From Lagopus muta (taxonomy: Eukaryota; Chordata; Aves; Galliformes; Phasianidae), in contig NC_064442.1 in assembly GCF_023343835.1 (NCBI RefSeq), positions 18,958,501 to 19,022,500 on the forward strand: a stretch of 64,000 nt of DNA, written 5' to 3'. The notes beneath the pieces are model-generated. The model saw only the letters and a program-made list of their open reading frames with translations, was not told the origin of the DNA and did no database searches. Shown here one piece after another: positions 37,791 to 48,900 of the stretch (positions within the stretch are counted from its first letter, which is position 1; each line of letters opens with the position of its first letter). The position numbers and the translations under genes are program-made.

Positions 37791-38159
37791 TCCCTTCATC
37801 CTCATGCTTCACAGTTTCAAAGACACATTTCCTGTATGAAATACAGATTTAATTGTGTTTTTTTCCTACTTTCTTGGGCTGCATCATTTCACAGGAGGTC
37901 AGTCTGGGGAAGATGGCAGCGCCAAGGGGGAGAGGGCAGAAATGAGCTGAGAGACATGAAGTCAGCTGCAGAAATCGGATGCTCAGCCACACCACTAGCA
38001 GCCGAGTCCAAAGGAGGAAAGTGGCCAAGCCATTCTCAATGATGTTTGTGAACTTCTGGCTTTTAGGTGAAGACACTGGTGGCTGGAAAAAAGGCGATGC
38101 TGCACCATCTGTAAGAGGGGAAGGAGCTCACAAGCAGGAAGGGGGCTGACTTTTCACAC

Positions 38160-38415
38160 AAGTAGGCAGTCACAGGATAAGGGGGAATGGATTTAAACTG
38201 AGGGAGGGGAGGTTTAGGTGAATTGTTAGGAAGGAATTCTTCACTCACAGGGTGCTGAGGCACTGGAACAAGCTGCCCAGGGAGGCTGTGCGTGCCCCAT
38301 CCCTGGAGGCGTTCAGTGCCGGGTTGGACAGGTTCCTGGGCAGTCTGATTCAGTGGCTGACGACCCTGCCCATGGTAGCGGGGGTGCAGCTAGATGGTCT
38401 TTGAGGTCCTTTGAG
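38160..38415 (+). repeat. CR1 LINE 3' fragment
   Basis: CR1 landmarks in order: gggaatggatttaaactgag, ggaattcttcactc, tgccccatccctggaggcg, ctagatggtctttgaggtc. It stops just short of the normal CR1 tail, where 'ctttgaggtc' occurs three times. Confidence 0.88.
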
Positions 38416-39400
38416 GTCCTTTGAGGTCATTGATGAAGATGCTGAAGAGCACTGAGCCCAAGACCAACCCCTGAGGGACACCACTTGTGACCGGCCTCCA
38501 CCCTGACACAGAACCATTGATCACAGCCCTTTGGCTGCATCCAGCCAGCCAGTTCCTAATCCATCCAACTGTCCATCCTTCAAATCCACACCTCTCCAAT
38601 TTAGAGAGAAGGATGTGGTGAGGGACCATGTCAAAGGCCTTGCAGAAGTCCAGGTAGATGACATCACCGCCTTTCCCCATCCACTGGAGCCATCACGCCA
38701 TCACAGAAGGCCTCCAGATTGGTCAGGCAAGATCTGCCCTTGCTGAAGCCATGCTGACTGTCTCAGATCACTTCTTTGTCTTGTATGTGCCTTAACATGG
38801 TAACCAGGAGGATGTGCTCCATGATCTTCCCAAGCACAGAGGTGAGGCTCACTGGCCTGTACTTCCCTGGGTCACTCTTTCTCCCTTTTTTAAAATGGGA
38901 ATAATGTTTTCCTTTTTCCAGTCACCAGGGACTTCACCAGACAGCCATGATTTTTCAGACATGATGGAGAGCAGCTCGGCAAACACATCAGCCATCTCCT
39001 TCAGAACCCTAGGATGCATATCATCCAGCCTCGCAGACTTATGTACACTCAGATTCATGAGGAGGACTTGGACTTGTTCCGCTGTTACAGTGGGACGGAA
39101 TCTGCTCCTCTCACCCACACTTAGATGTTCAGGGTCCTGGCAGACGTGGAGGATCCTGACCACCAGTGAAGACTGAGGAAAAGTACTTACAGAGCACCGC
39201 AGCTTCTTCTGTGTCTGAGGAAGCCAGCTCTCCATTCTCATTTATCAGAGGGAGAACACTCCTTCTGTCTGTCTCCTATGTACCTGAAGAACTGCTTCTT
39301 ATTATTTTTCACATCCCTTGCCAAGTTCAAATCCATCTGTCCCTTGTCTTGAAAGTGCAGTGGAAGACAGTTAAAGCTTTTCTGAAGTTCGGGTACACTT
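38416..39400 (-). repeat. CR1 LINE, central reverse-transcriptase part
   Basis: - strand translations match CR1 [33 protein letters not shown], then [40 protein letters not shown]. The 3' part is missing and the reading frame is broken. It abuts an oppositely oriented CR1 on the left. Confidence 0.92.
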
Positions 39401-39404
39401 ACAT

Positions 39405-39680
39405 TCACAGCTTTTCCCTCACCTACGGGAGGCGGGTTAACTGTTCACAGAAGGAGATGATGTTGGCCAACCTCCCTGGCTATTCCCGATCCCTTGGTTG
39501 TCCCCTAGGGTCTGGTCCCACTCTCAAGATGATCTGCTCCATGACATTCCCCACACCAAGGTCAGGCTGACAGGCCTGGAGATTCCCAGATCTTCTTTCC
39601 AACCCCTCTTGCACATGAGTGTCACGCTTATGTACACAGGCCGTCTCCTTTCTTCTGAGACCTCCCCTGTTGATCAAGAC
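39405..39680 (-). repeat. Second CR1-related fragment, different subfamily
   Basis: The + strand has 'agatgatctgctccatgaca' and 'aggtcaggctgacaggcctg', a diverged version of the RT region also present at 38815-38880, so it is a separate copy. Confidence 0.65.
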
Positions 39681-39689
39681 TGCTGATAG

Positions 39690-41030
39690 AGTCATAGAAT
39701 TGCTCAGGTTCGAAAAGACCTTAAAGACCATCAAGTCCAACTGCAACTTAACCATACTACCCTCACTCTAACAGCCCACCACGAAATCATATCCCTGAGC
39801 ACCACATCCAAATGGTTTTTAAACACATCCATGGATGGTGATTCAACCACCTCCCTGAGGAGCCCATTCCAGTGCTTCACAACCCTGTCTGTAAAGAAGT
39901 TTTTCCTGATGTCCAATCTAATCTTACCCTGGTGAAAGATAGTGGAAAGCAGCTTGATGAGCACTTCTGATTCACATTCAACTTGCTGCTGACCAAGACC
40001 CCCAAATCTTTTTCAGCAGGGCTGCTCTTCAGCATCTCAACCCCCAGGTTGTATCTACTGTTGCCGCTGCCCAGGTGCAGAATCTCAGGCTGTTGGTGAT
40101 TGATGGACTTCTGTACTTCCAGGTGGAGCAAGAAATCCCAAACAAGTTCAGGGTTGGCTGGGAACTGATTGTTAGTGCACTCACTGTCCTTCAACTCCAG
40201 GCACCTGAGGTGCCAGAGCCCAACATCACTGAGGAAGACAGAGGCAAAGAAGGCATTAAATATCTCTGCTTTGTCCATTTCCCTGTTGGTAAGGCGGCCA
40301 TTCTCATCAAGTAACAAACAAATGTTCTCTCTGGTTCTCCTTTTGTTGTTAACATATAAAAAAAATGGTTTTATTGTTTCCCACATATCGGCCAGTTTCA
40401 ACTCTACCTGAGCTATGACTACATTTCTCCCTGCAGAAGTGAGCAGTAGTCTTCCCGTGTTTCCTAATCTTGCAGCCATACAATTTGTTTTTTTTAAGCC
40501 TAAGCTCTGGAAGAAGATCCCTGTTCAGCCAGGCTGGCCTTCTGCCCTGCCTGCTTGACTTCGACGCTTTGTAACTGCCTGTTCTGTGCTCAGAGAGGTT
40601 CCTAAAAAGTGACCAGCATTGAAGGACCCCACTGCTTTTAAAAGCAGTTTCCCAGGGGACCTTACCAAATTGTTCTCTGAGTAGCCCAGAATCTGCTCTC
40701 TCCATCTCTGGGATAGAGGCTTTGGTGGCAGCTTTCCTCCTATCACCAAGGATTTTTAATGTGACTGCCTCATGGTGGCTAAGGCCAACATGGCCACCAA
40801 TCACCTCTTCACCCACATGTCTGTCTGTATTCAAAAGTCACAGAACCAGGAGGGCTCTGTTTCTTTCCTTTCTTCATCACCTTCCTTCAGGTTGTCACAA
40901 ATGATCTCCTCTCTTACACTGGGAGTGATTTTGCTCCCCCAGCCCCTACCTAGAGGTTCAGGGACACGACGGCTGTGGGAAGCCTGACTGAGGCAAAGAA
41001 CTCACTGAGTACCTCTCTTAGCTTCAGCAG
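39690..41030 (-). repeat. CR1 LINE with 3' tail, RT and upstream segments, internally deleted
   Basis: The + strand starts with the reversed CR1 tail (gagtcatagaattgctcagg). - strand translations give [20 protein letters not shown], then [17 protein letters not shown], then GRRPAWLNRDLLPELRLKK further upstream. The segments are in CR1 order but most of the RT core is absent. Not coding-competent. Confidence 0.9.
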
Positions 41031-41069
41031 TGGCAGGTAGATCAATCTGGCTACATAAGAGTGAATTAT

Positions 41070-42160
41070 TTCTAGCTCAGTGGGCCCATGACACTCCAGG
41101 CCACCAAGGAAGAGATGCAACCCATAGATGTGCTTTGCAATTGAGGGGTGGATGTGATCATGGATGCTATTTCATGGTTTATCCATGAATGTGAAATATG
41201 TGTTGTAATTAATCAAAACAAGCAAATAAAGCCCCTTTGTATGTAGGACGATGGCTGAAATATAAATATGGGTGGCCTGGCTGGTGGATTGTATCACACT
41301 CCCACATAATTTGCCATGGCAAAGGCCATGTGCGTACAACAGTGGAAGCAACCCGATGGCTGGAAACGCATCCCGTGCACCATGTTCCTGCCCAAAATAC
41401 TATCCTGGCTCTAGAAAAGCAAGTCTTGTGGCAACATGGAGCCCCAGAAAGAATTGAGTCAGACAAAGGGATTCATTTCCAAAACAACCTTATAAGCACT
41501 TGGGCCAAGGAGCGTGGCACTAAGTGGTTACATCGCATCCCCTGCCGCGCACACCCACCAAAATCAAATGGTACAGTGGACTGTTCAAGACTACACTGAG
41601 AGCAATGGGTGCTGGGACATGCAAACAGTGAGACACGCATCTAGCAAAAGCCTCCTGATTAGTCCACTTTTGGGGATCTGCCAATGAAGCTCGTCCTGCC
41701 CAGTCAAACCTCTTGTGTACCATAAAAGGGGATGAAGTCCTGGTGGTGCACATAAAGAACACGTACCCAAAGGCAGTTTGGGTTACTCGTGCCTTAGGAA
41801 AAGGCAAGCCTATTCATGGGATTTCTTCTGCACAGGGACCTGGGTGCACGTGGTGGGTAATGAGGAAGGATGGGGATGTCTGTGTGTACCTCACGGTGAT
41901 CCGATGCTGGATGAGAACAGCCAAGAACTTGAATAGCATGTTGCATTGCTACATAATACTGTATGTCACCATTGTTACGGTTGTTGTATGCCTTGCTAAC
42001 AGTATTACAGTAAGAAGTACCCAGGTTAAAGAAGGACAAACTGATGGAACCAGAACTAGCTTCTGCATGCAGTAACCCAACTGTGAATCGTTCCTCCTGT
42101 GCCAAAGGACTGTTATGACAGGTAGAGCTCACAGTTATGGACTAAATGAACTCCGTGGAC
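41070..42160 (+). mobile_element. Broken ERV-L-like endogenous retrovirus fossil (pol, integrase part)
   Basis: Translations of the + strand resemble the integrase region of class III (ERV-L-like) bird endogenous retroviruses, for example APERIESDKGIHF and, further on, GKGKPIHGI and GPGCTWWVM from the end of pol. Only the 3' part of pol and some following sequence remain. I recognise no gag, no intact envelope and no pair of LTRs. It is clearly a non-functional remnant with several breaks, and its divergence suggests it is old. Confidence 0.75.
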
Positions 42161-42244
42161 AATTTACACTCTATCCCAGCCCACAGTGACCATTGCACAT
42201 GATTATTATATGTACCATTATTATTAAATAATTATAACCATTTT

Positions 42245-42310
42245 GGACAGTTGGACAAGATGTTCTCAGAGGTCTTTTCCAAACTTAATGATTCCCTGAT
42301 TCTGTGATAA
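42245..42310 (+). repeat. CR1 LINE tail fragment
   Basis: A short CR1 3' terminus: 'gacaagatgttctcagaggt', then 'ttccaaacttaatgattccc', ending 'tgattctgtgat'. Confidence 0.75.
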
Positions 42311-42429
42311 GGCTCATGCACAAATAGTGCTACTATCTGTGAATAACAACAACAATGGAAGTGATATTAGTAATAATATTACTGCCATTAGTAATGGCAG
42401 TAATGACGGGGATAGTAATAGTAGGGGAT

Positions 42430-42620
42430 AATAATAGTGAATTATAATCTTAGTATATATTATACAGTATATATCCCCTACAATAATAGTGATGGTGATA
42501 AGAATAAAAAGAATAAAAAGAATAGCAGCATCCTGAACAACAGTATCCCAAATAACCACATCCCAAACGCCGATATCCCAAACAACGGCATCCCAGATTA
42601 AATAATAATGACACACACCC
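42430..42620. repeat. 15-bp-period AT-rich minisatellite (right copy)
   Basis: At 42537-42597 four clear 15-bp units occur (for example 'aacagtatcccaaat', 'gccgatatcccaaac'), with more decayed (TAA)-rich sequence to the left. Same period and core (atcccaaa) as the array at 36905-37085. Confidence 0.75.
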
Positions 42621-42699
42621 CGAATAACAAGACCCCAGGCGACGCTTTGCCCCTAAGCTCCTCAACTCCCTCTGCAGGGCTGCAGACCCCAGTGTTTCA

Positions 42700-42937
42700 G
42701 GAGAGGAAATCCTCCTCCTCCATCCTTTCTTTATGGGGGGAGGAGGGGTGGTGGGGGGGTGAGCCACGTGGGTGCATCGCCCTGAAACCCGGCGGCCGAG
42801 CATCCCCCAGGCCGCGCGGTTCCGCGGGCCGCCGCGCTCCCCGGTGCCTTTAAGCGGTGGCGGTGGCCGTTCTCGCACGCCGCTGACATCAGTGCGGCGT
42901 CCCCAGGCTGCGCATCCCGGCCTGCGCCAGCAGCGCC
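42700..42937 (+). promoter_or_regulatory. AP3B2: AP3B2 proximal promoter, CpG-rich
   Basis: CpG-dense DNA directly before the AP3B2 start, with no TATA box. A CRE-like TGACATCA lies at 42884-42891, and a G-rich, quadruplex-prone run at about 42736-42760. The exact start site is not resolved. Confidence 0.5.
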
Positions 42938-45900
42938 ATGGCGGCCAGCCCGGCCTACGGCGAGGAGAAGGGGGGGTCCTCCAGCCTGGGGGAGCCCGAG
43001 TACGGCCACGACCCCGCCAGCGGCGGCATCTTCGCCTCCGACTACAAGAGGTGGGGACGCGGGGACGCGGGTGGCACATGCGCGCGCACACACACAGCCC
43101 ACGGGGACAATGGCTGCAGGCTGGCGGTGACCCCACCTCGGGATGGGGACACGGATGGAGATGCGGCATCTTTCTCAAAAGGGGAAAGCTGCGTTTTGGA
43201 GTACGGGGTGTGGGGAGCGGTGGGGATGGGAAGCAGCCTCCTCGCTGTCCCCAGAGGGGGACGTGGCCTCCAGATACGGACCCGGCTCCCTCAGCTGGGA
43301 TCCGCTGGGGCACGGGGCGGTGGGGCTGCAGGGTTTCCATGCCCTGTGCTGGGCATGCAGTGCCCAATGGCAGGGGGATGGCAGGTGCCACTTGCGGCCA
43401 GCAGGCTTCATGGGGCTGGGGGATATGGGGCAGTGTGAAGGGGGGGGGGGGAGGATGGGCAAAGGAAGAGGGGAAAGGAAGGTCCCCCCCCACTCTCCTG
43501 GCAATGTTCCCCAGCCTGGCATGGTACCCAGTCCGTTACTGGCAGTACTCCCCTTGCTAGCACTGTCCCCAATCACTGATCCTCACAAAATGTCCCCCAC
43601 TTTGTCACTGACCCCCTTCAATTCAGCACTGTCCCTCAGGCTGGCAGTGTCCCCTACCCCAACCCCTTGCGTATGTCCCCCATGCTGGCACTGTCCCCTC
43701 ACCCCCTGGCAACGTTCCCCATCCTGACACTATCCTAGACTATGCTGTGTCTCCCACTCTGTCACTGTCCCCCATCTCAGCCCTCCCAGCAGTTTCCCCA
43801 GTTCCTGACCCCGTCTGGCAGTGTCACCCATCCCTGATCCCCTGACAATGTCCCCCACTCTGACCATCTGCCATTGTCCCCTCACCTGCAGGCAATGTCC
43901 CCCACTCTGTCACTGTCTCCCACCTTTGCTCTATGCAGTGTCCCCTACTCTGTTGCAGTCCCCCTCTCTGACCTCCTGACGGATTCACCAATTCTTGACC
44001 CCTTGGCAAAGTCCCTCAGCCTAGCAATGTCCCCCATCCCTGACCCCTGGCAGTGGCTCCATCACCCACATGCTGCTCCGTCTCTCTGTGGCCACATGGG
44101 ATCTGTTGCTGTTCCCATGAGTCCCAGGTGTCACCCGTCACTCTACTGGAACACCCACAGCTGTCCCATCCCTTCAGGGATGTCCCCAGAAAAGACTGAG
44201 CCACTCAGAGTCCCCAGAGGAGCATCTCCATGCCACATTCCCACATCCTGGAGGCAGGATGGATGGCACTTGGGACCTCACAGCATCTTGGTGGCCTTGT
44301 TGGGTTGTCACTGCAACCCAACCCAAAGCCCAGCATCAGGTTTCAGGAGGAGGAGCGGAGCCACAGCCCTGCCACCATCCCTGCTGTCCCCAGGACCACC
44401 CCCAGCTGCAGCAATGCTCTCACTGCCACCTGTGCAGAAGCTGCTGCGGCCAAAATCGGTGGCAGGCAGTGATGTGGCTGAGGAGGTGACTAGCCCAGTG
44501 CTGGCCACTGAGGCCGGGCCGCCCACCTGCTACAGCGCGCTGCGTGCTGACGAGTTGCGGCCACTGGCAGCCCCCAAGGATGAGGTGGCTGCCAGCACCG
44601 GGCAGCCACCGCGGTAAGAACTCCCCAGGGAGCCCCCAGGGATAGTGACAGCGGTGGCCGGGGATGAGCATTGTTCTAGGAGGTCCTGGGATGTCGCGTG
44701 CCCCAGAAGACTCACCAAGCAGTGGAGTTGTTTTGGTGCAGATCTGTCCTGGTTTGGGAAAATTGCCATTTTGTGGTGAAGATGGGGCTGTTGTGGGTAG
44801 ATGCAGACTTGCAAGTCCCTCCTGGTTTGGTGGGGACAGATATGTCTTATAAAAGGGGACATTGTTGGCAGTCAGCCTGATAAGAGTTGATAGCGGTGAC
44901 AGGTGCTGGATGTGCCCACACCAAGAAGAGCACAGGGGAAAGGTTCTTTGTTGGGGTGCATGCACACCAGAGTGCCCAGGAGGGGACAAGAGACATCAAG
45001 CCGATGACCAGGAGGGAGACAGGGTTGGTGGCCAGTCACTCCAGCTCCTTTTGCATGCAGCTGTAACCCAACTCCTGTTCCATCAATATTGCACAGCCCC
45101 AAGGGGTCAGGTTGCAGGCATCTCTCACCATGGGAAAGGGCTAAAAAGAGGGCTAAAAAGGGCTAAAAGTGGCCAGCAGCACTTTCCACCCTGATGTGGT
45201 GCAGGCATGATGACCTCAAGGAGATGCTGGACAGCAACAAGGACTCACTCAAGCTGGAGGCTATGAAGAGGATCGTGGCGGTGGGTTGCGCTGCGTGCAG
45301 TGCTTTGTGTGCCATGCCGGGCTGTGCTGTGCCGTGACGTGCCACACCAGCCACCCCGAGTCACACCACTGCTTCCTTCCCTAGATGATCGCCCGGGGCA
45401 AAAATGCCTCCGACCTCTTTCCAGCCGTAGTGAAGAATGTCGCCTGCAAGAACATTGAGGTGAGGTTGTTCCTGGGGTTTGGGGTGCTCCCTGTTTGGGA
45501 GGGATTTGGGAGTGTTTGGTCTCCATCTCGCAGGTGAAGAAGCTGGTATATGTGTACCTGGTGCGCTACGCAGAGGAGCAGCAGGATCTAGCCCTGCTCT
45601 CCATCTCCACCTTCCAGCGGGGCCTCAAGGTGGGAATCCTTCCTGCCCCTTTCTGGGGCTGGCAAGAAGGCCGTAAGGCTGTCCTGGCTCGTTGCAGCAA
45701 TGCATATATCCCAGTAGGACCCCAACCAGCTGATCCGTGCCAGTGCTCTGCGCGTCCTCTCCAGCATCCGTGTGCCCATCATCGTGCCCATCATGATGCT
45801 GGCCATCAAAGAAGCTGCATCAGACATGTCCCCATATGTGCGGAAGACAGCTGCCCATGCCATCCCAAAGCTCTATAGGTAATAGGATGGCTGCTGAGAA

Positions 45901-48900
45901 TGAGAAAAACACACTGAAAGCTCTGCGCATCTTCTTGTTGCTAAATTTTGGGGGCGCAGATCTTGGTGGTGGGGTCTCAGCTGCTTGGTGCCAAGAGGGA
46001 TGGGGGGCTTGGGGGGCTGGTTACATGCCCACCCACACCAAGCCCACTCTTCTCTTGCAGTCTTGACTCAGACCAGAAGGATCAGCTCATCGAAGTCATT
46101 GAGAAGCTGCTGGCAGACAAGACCACGGTGAGCTCTGGTTCTCCCTTATCCCCAGATATGAAGATGCTGTTGTCCCTGCTGAGCCAGCATCCTCCTGGGG
46201 GTGCCACCATCTCTGCAGTGCCAGCTTCCTCGCTAGGATGTCACCATCCCACTGATCTAGCATCTTCACAGGAATGCAGCCGTACCCACAGAGATGGCAT
46301 CCTACAAAGATGCCACCATCCCTATCAAACCATCATCCTTGTGGGGAAGTCCTCTTCCCCACAAAACCAGCATCCTCTTGGAGATGCCACCATCCCAGTG
46401 AGCCACCCCAACTTTCCCTCCACAGCTGGTGGCCGGCAGCGTGGTGATGGCATTTGAGGAGGTCTGCCCGGAGCGCATCGACCTCATTCACAAGAACTAC
46501 CGCAAGCTCTGCAACCTGCTCATTGATGTGGAGGAATGGGGCCAGGTGGTGATCATCAACATGCTGACCCGCTATGCACGCACCCAGTTCCTCAGTCCCA
46601 ACCAGAACGTGAGTTTGAGAACCTTAGGGCGTCCTGTCCATCTTGGAGTGTCCCCAGCCACCTTGACACCAGGGATGCTCCAGTGCCCTACAGCTGTGGT
46701 TAGGGTTGTAGAGTGAAAGTGGGTATTGCTGGCAGGAATCCCTACTAGAGGAGAGTGCAGAGAAGGCTTTTTACGGCTCCGAGGAAGAGGATACCAAGGA
46801 TGCCAAGGCAGAGGCAGCTTCGTTGGCCAAGCGCAAACCCTACGTCATGGACCCCGACCACCGCCTGCTGCTGCGCAACACCAAACCCCTTCTGCAGAGC
46901 CGCAATGCTGCAGTGAGCCCAGTTCTAACCCTTCTTGTCCCCCGGGCCATCAGCAGTGTTCCTTAGCCTTGGGCTCACGATATGCCCACCGGGCAAGAAC
47001 CCACCAGGGTGCTGGGAATGTCTTGAGAGGTCTCCATGGTGGCATTCCCCAGGGTTCAGCTTCCTCCGTGTGCTGCTGGGAGGGACATTAGGGGACACAG
47101 CAATCCTCCATGAACCACTGGGGACAGGCATGTGTCTCCCTGCAGGTGGTGATGGCTGTGGCACAGCTCTACTTCCACCTGGCACCTAAGGCAGAGGTTG
47201 GCGTCATTGCCAAGGCACTGGTGCGGCTCCTGCGGAGTCACAGGTATGTGGCACATGGGTTTTGGTGGTTCTCCACCAGTGAGATCCACGGGGAGGCTCA
47301 GACATCCCGGATAAGGGGTGGAGGCATTGTGGTAGCACTACCTTGATGGTGAGTCTGCTCCTGATGGTAGTCCACAATCTGTTCCGACAGCGAGGTGCAG
47401 TATGTTGTGCTGCAGAATGTGGCCACCATGTCCATCAAACGGCGGGTGAGTCTGCGTGCTGGTGCTGGAGGAGTCAGCCTTGTTAACTCTGGAGTGGAAT
47501 GAGGACTGTCTGGCAGCCAGTCACCAGGGCAACCTGCCCATGGGTGAGCATGGTAGAGACAATGATGGTACTAATACCTCTGGCTCTCTGCGCAGGGAAT
47601 GTTTGAGCCTTACCTCAAGAGCTTCTACATCCGCTCCACGGACCCCACACAGATCAAGATCCTCAAGGTGAGCTGGAAACACCTGGCAGGGCCCAGGACT
47701 GGGGACTCTGGGGCACCTTGGAGCTCTGCAACATGGAGCAGCCATCCTCCATGCTAGAGGGACAGGTGGGCACCACGGGCTCAGTGTCCTCAGGTCATGT
47801 CCTCAAGCAGACTCTTTTCCTTCTTCCTGCAGCTGGAGGTGCTCACCAACCTGGCCAATGAGACCAACATCTCCACCATCCTGAGGGAGTTTCAGGTATG
47901 TCATGGCCACAGGCAGATTTAGGCACCATGTTGCCACTGTGGCATGGCTCTAGGTGCCAAAATGCCACTGTGGGGGGGCAGAGGAGAGCCCCAGTGGGAG
48001 GAGAGAGCTGAAGCTGTGCCAACCCCATGGGTGGCTTCAGAAAACCCCAATGGAAGGCCACCACATGGTGGGGATACCCAGTGCTGGCACACAAGTGACA
48101 TGCTCTGCCTGTGCAGACCTATATCCGCAGCATGGACAAGGATTTTGTGGCAGCCACCATCCAAGCCATTGGGCGCTGTGCCACCAACATCGGCAAGGTG
48201 CGGGACACCTGCCTCAATGGTCTGGTCCAGCTCCTCTCCAACCGGGATGGTGAGCACACAAGGTGGGGGTGAAATACGGGCTCCTTGCCCCTCAGGAAGG
48301 ATCCCCCTGAGGCTGAGTCTCTACCCACAGAGCTGGTGGTGGCTGAGTCCGTGGTTGTCATCAAGAAGCTGCTGCAGATGCAGCCAGCTCAGCACAGTGA
48401 GATCATCAAGCACATGGCCAAGCTCACCGATAACATCCAGGTGGGTCAAGGCATGTGTGTCCTTCTCTGGAGGGGAGAGGGTGGCAGCGATGCCACATAC
48501 GTGGGATTCTTTTGCAGGTGCCGATGGCGCGGGCAAGCATCCTGTGGCTGATCGGAGAGTACTGTGAGCACGTGCCCAAGATCGCACCTGACGTGCTGCG
48601 CAAGATGGCTAAATCTTTCACTAATGAGGAAGACATCGTTAAGCTGCAGGTCATCAACCTCGCGGCCAAGCTCTATCTGACTAACTCCAAACAGGTACCC
48701 TGTGACACGGCCCCATGGCCTGCCTCAGTTTCCTTAGCCCAGAGACTGGCCCTAAGCATGTCCCTCTGTGCAGAGCAAGCTGCTGACCCAGTACGTGCTC
48801 AACTTGGCCAAGTACGATCAAAATTACGACATCCGTGACCGTGCTCGCTTCATCCGCCAGCTCATTGTGCCCACCGAGAAGAGTGGGGCCCTCAACAAAT

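Noticed and set aside
37239-38042. A 267-codon open frame with a repeated VPKEGC motif
   Set aside because: The motif comes from an 18-bp tandem repeat, and the rest has no similarity I recognise or start-site support.
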